Below, piece by piece: positions 46,082-53,229 of a DNA stretch of 64,000 bases (positions within the stretch are counted from its first letter, which is position 1; each line of letters opens with the position of its first letter). The notes under the pieces were generated by a model, which saw only the letters and a list, made by a program, of their open reading frames with translations, was not told the origin of the DNA and did not search any database. The translations under genes and the position numbers were made by a program. Origin of the DNA: Microbacterium phyllosphaerae (GTDB lineage Bacteria; Actinomycetota; Actinomycetes; Actinomycetales; Microbacteriaceae); assembly GCF_017876435.1 (NCBI RefSeq), contig NZ_JAGIOA010000001.1:2046001-2110000 (forward strand). The letters run 5' to 3'.

Positions 46082-46852
46082 ATGACCACTGCTGCGAAAG
46101 CCCAGACCCTGATCGGACTCTACGAAGCCCCGGAGATCCTCCGTGTCGTCAACGTGTGGGATGTCGTGTCCGCCCGAGCGGTCGCGAAGCTCCCGGAGAC
46201 CAAGGCGATCGCCACCGCAGGACACGGCATCGCCGCGTCGTTCGGATTCGAGGACGGCACCATCACCCGCGACATCATGATCGACATGGTCGGACGCATC
46301 GCGGCATCCGTCTCCGTGCCCGTGACCGCCGACCTCGACGACGGATACGACGATGCGGGGGAGACGACCCGTCTCGCGATCGGCGCCGGCGTCGTCGGCG
46401 CCAACGTCGAGGACCGCCTCAAGCCCTTCGACGAGTCCGTCGCCGTGGTGGAGGCCATCGTCAAGGCCGCCGAGGCCGAGGGTGTTCCCTTCGCGCTCAA
46501 CGCCCGCACCGACGCGTTCGTACGTGCAGGCCACCGACCCGTGGCCGAGAGCATCGCCGACGCGATCCAGCGCGGACGTGCGTTCCTCGACGCCGGAGCC
46601 ACCGCTGTCTTCGTGCCGGGCATGCTCGACGCGAACATCACGCGTCAGCTCGTCGAGGGTCTCGGAGAGGGCAAGCTCAGCGTGATCGGCCTGCCCGGAA
46701 CGCTCGCGGCGTCGGAGTACGAGAAGCTCGGCGTCGCGCGCATCTCGTACGGCCCCCTCCCTCAGCGCGTGGCGCTCACCGCCGTCCAGGAGCTCGCCGC
46801 GAGCCTTTACGCGGGCGGCGTGATCCCCAACGGACTTCCCGCACTCAACTGA
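46082..46852 (+). CDS. Isocitrate lyase/PEP mutase superfamily protein
   Basis: 256 residues, a single TIM barrel. Superfamily motifs include NVWDVVSARAV near 24 (substrate loop), VTADLDDGYDD near 83 with the metal-binding acidic residues, GVVGANVEDR near 103 and ALNARTDAF near 140. The KKCGH-type catalytic cysteine of isocitrate lyase is absent. This places it among the carboxyvinyl-phosphonate mutase/oxaloacetate decarboxylase-like members. The reaction probably forms or breaks a C-C or P-C bond of an oxo-acid, but the substrate is unknown. It precedes proS by 43 bases. Confidence 0.85.
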   Translation: MTTAAKAQTLIGLYEAPEILRVVNVWDVVSARAVAKLPETKAIATAGHGIAASFGFEDGTITRDIMIDMVGRIAASVSVPVTADLDDGYDDAGETTRLAIGAGVVGANVEDRLKPFDESVAVVEAIVKAAEAEGVPFALNARTDAFVRAGHRPVAESIADAIQRGRAFLDAGATAVFVPGMLDANITRQLVEGLGEGKLSVIGLPGTLAASEYEKLGVARISYGPLPQRVALTAVQELAASLYAGGVIPNGLPALN

Positions 46853-46864
46853 CGCATCGCGAAA

Positions 46865-46907
46865 ACGAGTGACCACCGGTCAGTAGACTTGCCCGGTGGT
46901 CACTCGT
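46865..46907. promoter_or_regulatory. 15-bp perfect inverted repeat around the proS promoter and start
   Basis: ACGAGTGACCACCGG (46865-46879) is the exact reverse complement of 46893-46907, with a 13-base spacer that contains the -10 element TAGACT. The right arm includes the proS start codon. It could be a repressor operator, a terminator for the upstream gene, or a structure that blocks translation of read-through RNA. Confidence 0.75.
46884..46889 (+). promoter_or_regulatory. -10 element TAGACT of proS
   Basis: TAGACT, six bases before GTG 46896, inside the loop of the inverted repeat. Confidence 0.55.
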
Positions 46908-48653
46908 CTATCGAAATTCTTCCTCCGCACGCTCCGTGAAGACCCTGCAGGCGCAGAGGTCGCGAGCCACAAGCTGCTGATCCGCGCCGGGTACATCCGA
47001 CCGCAGGCAGCCGGCATCTTCGCGTGGCTCCCGCTCGGTCTGCGAGTCAAGGCGAAGATCGAGACCGTCGTCCGCGAGGAGATGGCTGCCGCAGGCGCAC
47101 AGGAAGTGCACTTCCCGGCTCTGATGCCCCGCGAGTCGTACGAGGCGACCGGGCGCTGGGACGAGTACGGCGACTTGCTGTTCCGACTCCAGGATCGCAA
47201 GGGCGGCGACTACCTGCTGGCTCCGACGCACGAAGAGGCGTTCACCCTGCTCGTGAAGGACCTGTACTCGTCGTACAAGGATCTGCCCCTCACGATCTAT
47301 CAGATCCAGGACAAGTACCGCGATGAGGCCCGCCCGCGTGCAGGCCTGCTCCGCGGACGCGAGTTCACGATGAAGGATGCGTACTCGTTCGACGCGTCCG
47401 ACGAGGGCCTCGACGTCAGCTACCAGGCTCAGCGCGATGCGTACGAGCGCATCTTCCAGCGCCTGGGTCTCGAGTACGTGATCGTCCAGGCGGATGCCGG
47501 CGCGATGGGCGGTTCGCGAAGCGAGGAGTTCCTCCACCCGACCCCCGTCGGTGAGGACACGTTCGTCCGCAGCGCCGGCGGATATGCCGCCAACGTCGAA
47601 GCCTTCACGACCGCCGTCCCCGACGCGATCGCGTTCGACGCGGACGCTGCGCCGGTGGTCTTCGACTCGCCGAACACGCCCACGATCGAGACACTCGTCA
47701 CTCACTCGAACGCGCACCTGGACGGCGACTATACGGCGGCCGACACGCTGAAGAACGTCGTGCTCGCGCTCACGCACCTCGACGGCACCCGTGAGCTCGT
47801 CGTCGTCGGAATCCCGGGCGACCGCGAGGTCGACGAGAAGCGCGCCGAGGTGGCATTCGCGCCCGCCGAGGTCGAGACCGCCACGGCAGACGACTTCGAG
47901 AAGAACCCGCTGCTCGTCAAGGGCTACATCGGCCCCTGGTCGCCCACCGGTGCGGTGCTCGGCGAGGAATCGGCGACGGGCATCCGCTATCTCGTCGACC
48001 CCCGTGTGAGCGAGGGAACGAGCTGGATCACGGGTGCGAATCTCGATGAGAAGCACGCGCACTCGGTCGTCGCAGGGCGTGACTTCTTCGCGGACGGCAT
48101 CGTCGAGATCGCGAACGTCCGCGCGGGAGATCCCGCTCCGGACGGCTCCGGTCCGGTCGAGCTCGCACGCGGCATGGAGATCGGCCACGTGTTCCAGTTG
48201 GGGCGCAAGTACGCAGAGGCGCTCGGCCTCAAGGTGCTGAACGAGAACGGCAAGCTCGTCACCGTCACGATGGGCTCGTACGGTATCGGCGTCACTCGTA
48301 TCCTGGCGATCATCGCTGAGCTGAACAACGACGAGAAGGGCCTCATCTGGCCCGCATCCGTCGCTCCGTTCGACGTGCAGGTCGTCGCCGCCGGTCGCGA
48401 TCAGGTCGCTTTCGACGTGGCCGCCGACCTCTCGGCGCAGCTCGAGTCGGCCGGGCTCGACGTGCTCTACGACGATCGTCCCAAGGTCTCGCCCGGAGTC
48501 AAGTTCGGCGACGCCGAGCTGGTGGGTGTTCCGAAGATCGTCATCGTCGGACGTGGCGCTGCCGACGGTCAGGTCGAGCTGTGGGATCGCAGCACCGGTG
48601 ACCGCACCTCGGTGTCGATCGTCGACGCCGTCGACAGTCTCAGCCGCCGCTGA
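46896..48653 (+). CDS. proS: Prolyl-tRNA synthetase (bacterial type with editing domain)
   Basis: 585 residues. Class II motif 2 is seen in [26 protein letters not shown] near 147-172 and motif 3 near residue 460 ([12 protein letters not shown]). The large insertion between them (about 225-390) is the bacterial INS editing domain that clears Ala-tRNA(Pro). The C-terminal anticodon-binding domain (about 490-585) starts with [10 protein letters not shown]. The start is GTG 46896, six bases after TAGACT. Confidence 0.97.
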   Translation: MVTRLSKFFLRTLREDPAGAEVASHKLLIRAGYIRPQAAGIFAWLPLGLRVKAKIETVVREEMAAAGAQEVHFPALMPRESYEATGRWDEYGDLLFRLQDRKGGDYLLAPTHEEAFTLLVKDLYSSYKDLPLTIYQIQDKYRDEARPRAGLLRGREFTMKDAYSFDASDEGLDVSYQAQRDAYERIFQRLGLEYVIVQADAGAMGGSRSEEFLHPTPVGEDTFVRSAGGYAANVEAFTTAVPDAIAFDADAAPVVFDSPNTPTIETLVTHSNAHLDGDYTAADTLKNVVLALTHLDGTRELVVVGIPGDREVDEKRAEVAFAPAEVETATADDFEKNPLLVKGYIGPWSPTGAVLGEESATGIRYLVDPRVSEGTSWITGANLDEKHAHSVVAGRDFFADGIVEIANVRAGDPAPDGSGPVELARGMEIGHVFQLGRKYAEALGLKVLNENGKLVTVTMGSYGIGVTRILAIIAELNNDEKGLIWPASVAPFDVQVVAAGRDQVAFDVAADLSAQLESAGLDVLYDDRPKVSPGVKFGDAELVGVPKIVIVGRGAADGQVELWDRSTGDRTSVSIVDAVDSLSRR

Positions 48654-48665
48654 CGCAGACTCAGC

Positions 48666-48706
48666 GACAACGCCGCGCATCCCGGGACGGGATGCGCGGC
48701 GTTGTC
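48666..48706. terminator. Strong bidirectional terminator after proS
   Basis: An 18-bp perfect stem (GACAACGCCGCGCATCCC and its complement) with a 5-base loop GGGAC, 12 bases after proS and 13 bases before the end of the convergent gene. It is the longest stem found in the window. Confidence 0.9.
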
Positions 48707-48719
48707 ATGAACGGGACCG

Positions 48720-49223
48720 TCAGCAGACGATGCGACCGTGGTTCATGATGTCGTCGTCGGGCGTGTCCTTGGTGACGAGCGCCTTGAGCGCTCCCGCGGC
48801 CATCGCGATCTTGCCCTTCGCCGGCTCCCAGAACTCGGTCACGGTCGGCGTCACCTTCAGGAGCGCGATGCCCGGGGTGTCGAGACCGTCCGCGAACCAG
48901 ATCTCGAGCGACGGCGAGTAGAGCTCCTCCATCTTGGCCCGATCGTGCACGAGCGTGGCTTTGCCGGCGACCGAGACGTACCGCATCCCCTTCGCGTCGC
49001 AGTAGGAGAGCCCGACGTCGTGGTGCTTGCGTGCTTCGTCGACCTTCTCGGTGTCTTCCGCGGTGAAGAACCAGATGTCTCCGGCGTCGTCCATCTGTCT
49101 CGTCGACATCGGTCGGCTCACGAGGTTGCCGTCATCGTCGGTCGTCGTCAGCATCGTGAAGTCGATGTCCTCCACGAGCTCGGCGACGCGAGCCAGTGCT
49201 TCGGGTCCAGTGATCTCTGTCAT
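48720..49223 (-). CDS. General stress protein, pyridoxamine 5'-phosphate oxidase-like fold
   Basis: 167 residues with the split-barrel flavin-binding fold of the GSP26/YdaG-like family. Visible parts are DFTMLTTTDDDGNLVSRPMSTRQ near 21, DIWFFTAEDTEKVDEARKHHDVGLSYCDAKGMRYVSVAGKATLVHDR, and the C-terminal VTEFWEPAKG. Such proteins bind FMN, FAD or F420-like cofactors and are induced by stress in Gram-positives. It is convergent with proS across the long terminator. A GATGCT element lies six bases before its ATG. Confidence 0.88.
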   Translation of the reverse strand: MTEITGPEALARVAELVEDIDFTMLTTTDDDGNLVSRPMSTRQMDDAGDIWFFTAEDTEKVDEARKHHDVGLSYCDAKGMRYVSVAGKATLVHDRAKMEELYSPSLEIWFADGLDTPGIALLKVTPTVTEFWEPAKGKIAMAAGALKALVTKDTPDDDIMNHGRIVC

Positions 49224-49229
49224 GCCGAC

Positions 49230-49235
49230 AGCATC
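49230..49235 (-). promoter_or_regulatory. -10-like element GATGCT of the general stress protein gene
   Basis: GATGCT on the minus strand, six bases before ATG 49223. It departs from TANNNT at the first base, so this is weaker than the other cases. Confidence 0.35.
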
Positions 49236-49327
49236 GCGCGGGAGCCGCGCGCGGGCACGGGGATTGACAGGGAGGCGGCCACATGATCGCGAGCGGCGTT
49301 GCGCCCCACGCGTCTGGCGACGCGTGA

Positions 49328-49333
49328 CAGGCT
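49328..49333 (+). promoter_or_regulatory. -10-like element CAGGCT of the LOG-family gene
   Basis: CAGGCT, six bases before ATG 49340. Confidence 0.4.
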
Positions 49334-49339
49334 GGCTTC

Positions 49340-50380
49340 ATGACAGAGGAACCGCTGCCGGAATCGCTGAGCACCGAGATCAACGCCGTGCTGGATGAAG
49401 CCGGGATCAAGACCGACCGTCGTCTGGTGATGCGCATGATGCGCACGGCGGTGCTGCTGGGCGAGGACGGCACCGACAGGCTCGACCTCAAGATCGCATC
49501 CGCGGCGCTGGCCGAGATGCGCGATGCCTTCCGGCTGTTCGCGCCGTTCGAAGGAGTCCCCAAGGTCACCGTCTTCGGATCCGCACGCACGCGTCAGGAC
49601 GACCCTCTCTACATCCAGGCACGCAAGGTCGCGGAGGCCCTCGCTGCGGACGGCTGGATGGTGGTGACCGGTGCCGGACCCGGGATCATGCAGGCGGCGG
49701 CGGAGGGGGCAGGCCCCGCGCTCTCGTTGGGCGTCTCGATCCGACTGCCCTTCGAGGAGAAGGCGAACAGCCTCGTCGCGGGAAGCGATCACGTCGTCGC
49801 GATGAAGTATTTCTTCACCCGCAAGCTCATGCTCATCAAGGAATCCATCGGCTTCATCTGTCTTCCCGGGGGATTCGGCACGCTCGACGAGATGTTCGAA
49901 CTCCTCACGCTGCAGCAGACGGGCAAGGCCGAGCCCACACCGATCGTTCTCCTCGACGAGCCCGGAGGCACGTTCTGGAACGGTCTCAAGCGCTTCATCG
50001 ACGAGGACCTCGCACCGACCGGTGTGATCTCCGAGGGCGACTTCGACCGCGTCGTCATCACGGACTCGGTCGAATCCGCGGCAGCCGTGATCGCCGGCTT
50101 CTGGCGCAATTACGACTCGCTGCGCTGGGTGGGTGACACACTCGTGCTCCGCCTTCGCGCGGAACCGACCGATTCCGAGATCGAAGGGCTCAACGAGCGA
50201 TTCGCGGGGATGCTGGCAGGGGGCCGGATCGAGCGCACCGCGCCTCGATCACCCGAGGTCGCCGATGACGACGTGCTGCACCTGCCGCGCCTCGCCCTGC
50301 ACCTCGACCAGCGCCAGGTCGGCAACCTGTTCCGTCTGATCGGCGCGATCAATTCTCTGGATTCTGCTCCCGCGCTCTGA
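49340..50380 (+). CDS. LOG-family (TIGR00730) Rossmann-fold protein
   Basis: 346 residues. The core (about 70-260) is the LOG/lysine-decarboxylase-like fold. It carries VFGSARTRQDDP, MVVTGAGPGIMQAAAEGA and the diagnostic PGGFGTLDEMFE near 178. In plants and some actinobacteria LOG proteins release free cytokinin by splitting ribose 5'-phosphate from nucleotides; other members have other nucleotide substrates. This protein is longer than typical LOG (about 190-200), with an N-terminal helical region and a C-terminal extension of about 80 residues. Its end overlaps the convergent amine oxidase gene by 32 bases. Confidence 0.87.
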   Translation: MTEEPLPESLSTEINAVLDEAGIKTDRRLVMRMMRTAVLLGEDGTDRLDLKIASAALAEMRDAFRLFAPFEGVPKVTVFGSARTRQDDPLYIQARKVAEALAADGWMVVTGAGPGIMQAAAEGAGPALSLGVSIRLPFEEKANSLVAGSDHVVAMKYFFTRKLMLIKESIGFICLPGGFGTLDEMFELLTLQQTGKAEPTPIVLLDEPGGTFWNGLKRFIDEDLAPTGVISEGDFDRVVITDSVESAAAVIAGFWRNYDSLRWVGDTLVLRLRAEPTDSEIEGLNERFAGMLAGGRIERTAPRSPEVADDDVLHLPRLALHLDQRQVGNLFRLIGAINSLDSAPAL

Positions 50381-51704
50381 TGCCCGCCGCGAAGGCTGCG
50401 AGGTCGACCTCGTGCCCGAGTATGCGCTCGGCGGCGCGGTGCCCTGAATAGTACGCGGCCCCCACTGTGGCGGGTTCGTCTCCCCACGTGGCTTCTCCCG
50501 CGAAGTGCAGGACGCCGTCGACGGGGCCGGCCGCCTCGTCGTGATCGTGATGCGACGAACCGGCGGCCAGGTGCGAGTATGACCCGTTCGAGAACGGGTC
50601 GTGTCCCCAGCGGGTGATCCAGTGTGCTGTCGGCGCCCCCACGGAGTCTCCGTACAGCGCGCGCAGCGCGGCGACCACGTCGGCGACGATCTCGTCGTCG
50701 GGCAGGTCCTGCATCCGCCGTCCGAACGGGCCGGCCGCGAAGGTCAGAAGTGTCGGCAGTCCGCTGACGGCTGACACGTCGTACCAGGAATGCCAGTGCT
50801 CGCCCGCCTCGCCGAGCGCACGCAGCACATAGCTGCTCTCGTTCCAGAACCGCTCGGGGAACTGGATGAAGATCTTGTTGAAGACGCCCATGCCCAGGCG
50901 TGAGACGGGCGCGGCGACGGTGTCGGGCAGAGGCGGGACGAAATCGATCGAACCGGCCTTGAGCACGCCGAGCGGCACCGTGACCAGCGCGCTGCGGGCC
51001 GAGAACTCGCCGTTCTCGGTCGAGACGACGATCCCGTCGTCCGCGCGCGCGACTCGGGTCACGACGCTGTTCACGCGGATGTCGAGTCCGTGGCCGATGC
51101 GACGGGGGAGTTCGTCGTATCCCCGAGGGAAGATCACCTCATCGCCGTCGATGGCGTCCTCGTCGAGTCCGTGCGCATCGAGGTCGCCGATCCATGCTCC
51201 GCACTGCTCCTCGACACGGTGTCGGAAGAACTCGCGGATCTCGTCGATGCGCTCCGGAGCGAAGCCCGAGCGGTCGAGTGCCCGCTCGGTCACGTCGAGG
51301 TAGGTGTCACCGGGGGAGGACGCCGCGATCTCCTCGACCAGCAGGCGGTCGGCCGATGCGACGTCATCGACCCACTGCGTCGTGCTCGCAGCATCCATCG
51401 GCCGGCCCTCGCCGTCGAAGTTCTCGATCGGGCGTCCCCCTGCCTGGAAGCTGCCGACCGTGTACTCGATCGTGGGGATGTCAAGAGCCTGCACGAGGTC
51501 CCACAGGCGTGACCCCGCGATCCCGTGCACCCAGGACGCCCCGAGATCGACGGGGAAACCGGCGGTCCGGTCGGTGTTCATCCTGCCGCCGACCCGATCG
51601 CGTGCCTCCAGGACCAGGACGCTCGCGCCCTCATCGGCGAGCATGCGCGCGGCGGTCACTCCGGACATCCCTGCTCCGATGACGATGGTGTCGTATGTGG
51701 TCAC
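50349..51704 (-). CDS. Flavin-dependent amine oxidase (monoamine/polyamine oxidase family)
   Basis: 451 residues from GTG 51704, which has AGGAGG six bases upstream; longer in-frame readings run into nusA and are rejected. The FAD-binding N-terminus is TIVIGAGMSGVTAARML with EARDRVGGRMNTD near 35. The substrate domain includes DLGASWVHG and the C-terminal FAD signature HFAGEATWGDEPATVGAAYYSGHRAAERI near 400. No signal peptide is seen, so it is cytoplasmic. The substrate could be a polyamine, a monoamine or another amine. Confidence 0.92.
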   Translation of the reverse strand: MTTYDTIVIGAGMSGVTAARMLADEGASVLVLEARDRVGGRMNTDRTAGFPVDLGASWVHGIAGSRLWDLVQALDIPTIEYTVGSFQAGGRPIENFDGEGRPMDAASTTQWVDDVASADRLLVEEIAASSPGDTYLDVTERALDRSGFAPERIDEIREFFRHRVEEQCGAWIGDLDAHGLDEDAIDGDEVIFPRGYDELPRRIGHGLDIRVNSVVTRVARADDGIVVSTENGEFSARSALVTVPLGVLKAGSIDFVPPLPDTVAAPVSRLGMGVFNKIFIQFPERFWNESSYVLRALGEAGEHWHSWYDVSAVSGLPTLLTFAAGPFGRRMQDLPDDEIVADVVAALRALYGDSVGAPTAHWITRWGHDPFSNGSYSHLAAGSSHHDHDEAAGPVDGVLHFAGEATWGDEPATVGAAYYSGHRAAERILGHEVDLAAFAAGIRAREQNPEN

Positions 51705-51775
51705 TGGGATCCTCCTGCGCCTCTCGCACCGCTGCGGTGCGGCCGCCGCCGTGGCACGGGGCTGTGGGCACAGGG

Positions 51776-51781
51776 TATCGT
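51776..51781 (+). promoter_or_regulatory. Candidate -10 element TATCGT of nusA
   Basis: TATCGT in the 132-bp gap between the divergent amine oxidase and nusA. A start about seven bases downstream gives a leader of roughly 49 bases. Confidence 0.4.
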
Positions 51782-51790
51782 GGTACGGAT

Positions 51791-51814
51791 GTCGCGCGTG
51801 CACACCCGCGCGAC
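51791..51814 (+). promoter_or_regulatory. Leader hairpin of nusA
   Basis: GTCGCGCG/CGCGCGAC, an 8-bp stem with an 8-base loop, close to the predicted 5' end and 22 bases before the nusA ATG. It may stabilise the RNA or take part in NusA self-control. Confidence 0.4.
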
Positions 51815-51836
51815 GAGAGCTGAATAGGGAGTTGTC

Positions 51837-52820
51837 ATGGATATCGAACTGAGTCTGCTGCGTGGGATCGAGAAGGAGAAGGCGATTCCCTTCGATGAAC
51901 TCGTCTCGATCATCGAACAGGCCATCCTGACGGCCTACTCCAAGCACGTGTCCGCGGACGGTGCCACCCCCGAAGGCGTTCGCGTCGAACTCGACCGCCG
52001 CACCGGGCACGTCGCCGTGCTGCAGGTCGTCAAGGACGAAGAGGGCGCGATCATCGGCGAGGAGGACGCGACTCCGGACGACTTCGGACGCATCGCGGCC
52101 TTCGCAGCCAAGCAGGTCATCAGCCAGCGTCTTCGCGACATCGCGGACGACGTGGTCCTCGGAGACTTCAAGGACAAGGAAGGCGACATCGTCGCCGGCG
52201 TGATCCAGCAGGGACCGAACCCCCGGATGATCCACGTCGACCTGGGGTCTGTCGAGGCGATCCTGCCTCCCGAGGAGCAGGTGCCCGGCGAGGAGTACAC
52301 CCACGGCTCGCGTCTGCGCGTCTACGTCACCAGCGTCGCCAAGGGGATGAAGGGTCCGCAGATCACCGTCTCGCGTACGCATCCCGGACTCGTGCGCAAG
52401 CTGTTCGCGCTCGAGGTGCCCGAGATCGCTGCCGGTCTGGTCGAGATCGTCGCGCTGGCTCGCGAGGCCGGTCACCGCACCAAGATCGCCGTCAGGGCGA
52501 ACGATCCGGCGATCAATGCCAAGGGCGCCTGCATCGGCGAGATGGGCCGTCGAGTCCGAGCCGTCACCGAGGAGCTTGCGGGCGAGAAGATCGACATCGT
52601 CGACTTCGACCCGGAACTCGCGCCCTTCGTCGCGAACGCCCTCTCGCCCGCCAAGGTCACGAGCGCATTCATCCTCGATGCGAACACCAAGGCGGTGCGC
52701 GCTCTGGTGCCCGATTACCAGCTCTCGCTCGCGATCGGCAAGGAGGGGCAGAACGCCCGTCTCGCCGCCAAGCTCACCGGCGCGAAGATCGACATCCAGC
52801 CGGACAGCGTCCTGGACTGA
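51837..52820 (+). CDS. nusA: Transcription elongation/termination factor NusA
   Basis: 327 residues, the short actinobacterial form without the two C-terminal acidic repeats of E. coli. An N-terminal RNA polymerase-binding domain (about 1-100) is followed by S1 (about 110-180), KH1 (about 205-265, INAKGACIGEMGRRVRAV) and KH2 (about 280-327, LAIGKEGQNARLAAKLTGAKI). TAGGGAG precedes the ATG. rimP, which precedes nusA in most bacteria, is not next to it; the upstream neighbour is a divergent amine oxidase. A 14-bp hairpin follows the stop. Confidence 0.97.
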   Translation: MDIELSLLRGIEKEKAIPFDELVSIIEQAILTAYSKHVSADGATPEGVRVELDRRTGHVAVLQVVKDEEGAIIGEEDATPDDFGRIAAFAAKQVISQRLRDIADDVVLGDFKDKEGDIVAGVIQQGPNPRMIHVDLGSVEAILPPEEQVPGEEYTHGSRLRVYVTSVAKGMKGPQITVSRTHPGLVRKLFALEVPEIAAGLVEIVALAREAGHRTKIAVRANDPAINAKGACIGEMGRRVRAVTEELAGEKIDIVDFDPELAPFVANALSPAKVTSAFILDANTKAVRALVPDYQLSLAIGKEGQNARLAAKLTGAKIDIQPDSVLD

Positions 52821-52830
52821 CCGCTCGTCA

Positions 52831-52863
52831 CGTCCGACTCGCGCCGGTCGCGCGAGTCGGACG
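52831..52863 (+). terminator. Hairpin between nusA and ylxR
   Basis: A perfect 14-bp stem CGTCCGACTCGCGC and complement, with loop CGGTC, starting 10 bases after the nusA stop. There is no T-run. It looks like a terminator or processing site; a -10-like TAAGAT (52876-52881) follows 12 bases later. Confidence 0.6.
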
Positions 52864-52879
52864 GGAACTCAGGTGTAAG

Positions 52880-53134
52880 ATGGAACCCGTACGAATGTGC
52901 GTCGGCTGTCGCACGCGTGCTCCCCGCGCCGCTCTTCTCAGAGTGGTGTCCCAGAACGAAACGCTCATCATCGATGAGCGCGCCGTCCTGCCGGGGCGAG
53001 GCGCGTGGGTTCATCCGACACCGGAATGCATGGATGCCGCTCTGCGGCGTCGGGCTTTCGGACGAGCACTGCGCGTCTCCAGCGATCTGGACACGCGGAT
53101 CATCGAACAGCACCCACCAAGAAACAAAGGCTGA
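52880..53134 (+). CDS. ylxR: YlxR family RNA-binding protein
   Basis: 84 residues of the DUF448/YlxR family, a small basic protein between nusA and infB in many bacteria, thought to bind RNA or nucleoid and to influence RNase P in some Gram-positives. The conserved opening PVRMCVGCRTRAPRAALLRV and GRGAWVHPTPECMDAALRRRAFGRAL are clear. ATG 52880 keeps the family N-terminus PxRxCxxCR. If transcription starts from TAAGAT, which overlaps that ATG, the first usable start would be ATG 52895 (MCVGC). Confidence 0.9.
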   Translation: MEPVRMCVGCRTRAPRAALLRVVSQNETLIIDERAVLPGRGAWVHPTPECMDAALRRRAFGRALRVSSDLDTRIIEQHPPRNKG

Positions 53135-53194
53135 ACGGCTATGGAAACAAAGTGAACGGCTCGAAATGAGACCCGTCCGCGACTAGTGGTCTGC

Positions 53195-53223
53195 CCTGTC
53201 TGGGTGGACCGACCCCAGACAGG
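53195..53223 (+). promoter_or_regulatory. Hairpin that sequesters the infB ribosome binding site
   Basis: A perfect 10-bp stem CCTGTCTGGG/CCCAGACAGG with a 9-base loop. The right arm ends in AGG, the first three bases of the AGGAG ribosome site (53221-53225) of infB, whose GTG is at 53230. Folding would hide the site; the upstream gap also holds two similar copies of GAACGGCT. Confidence 0.7.
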
Positions 53224-53229
53224 AGAATT

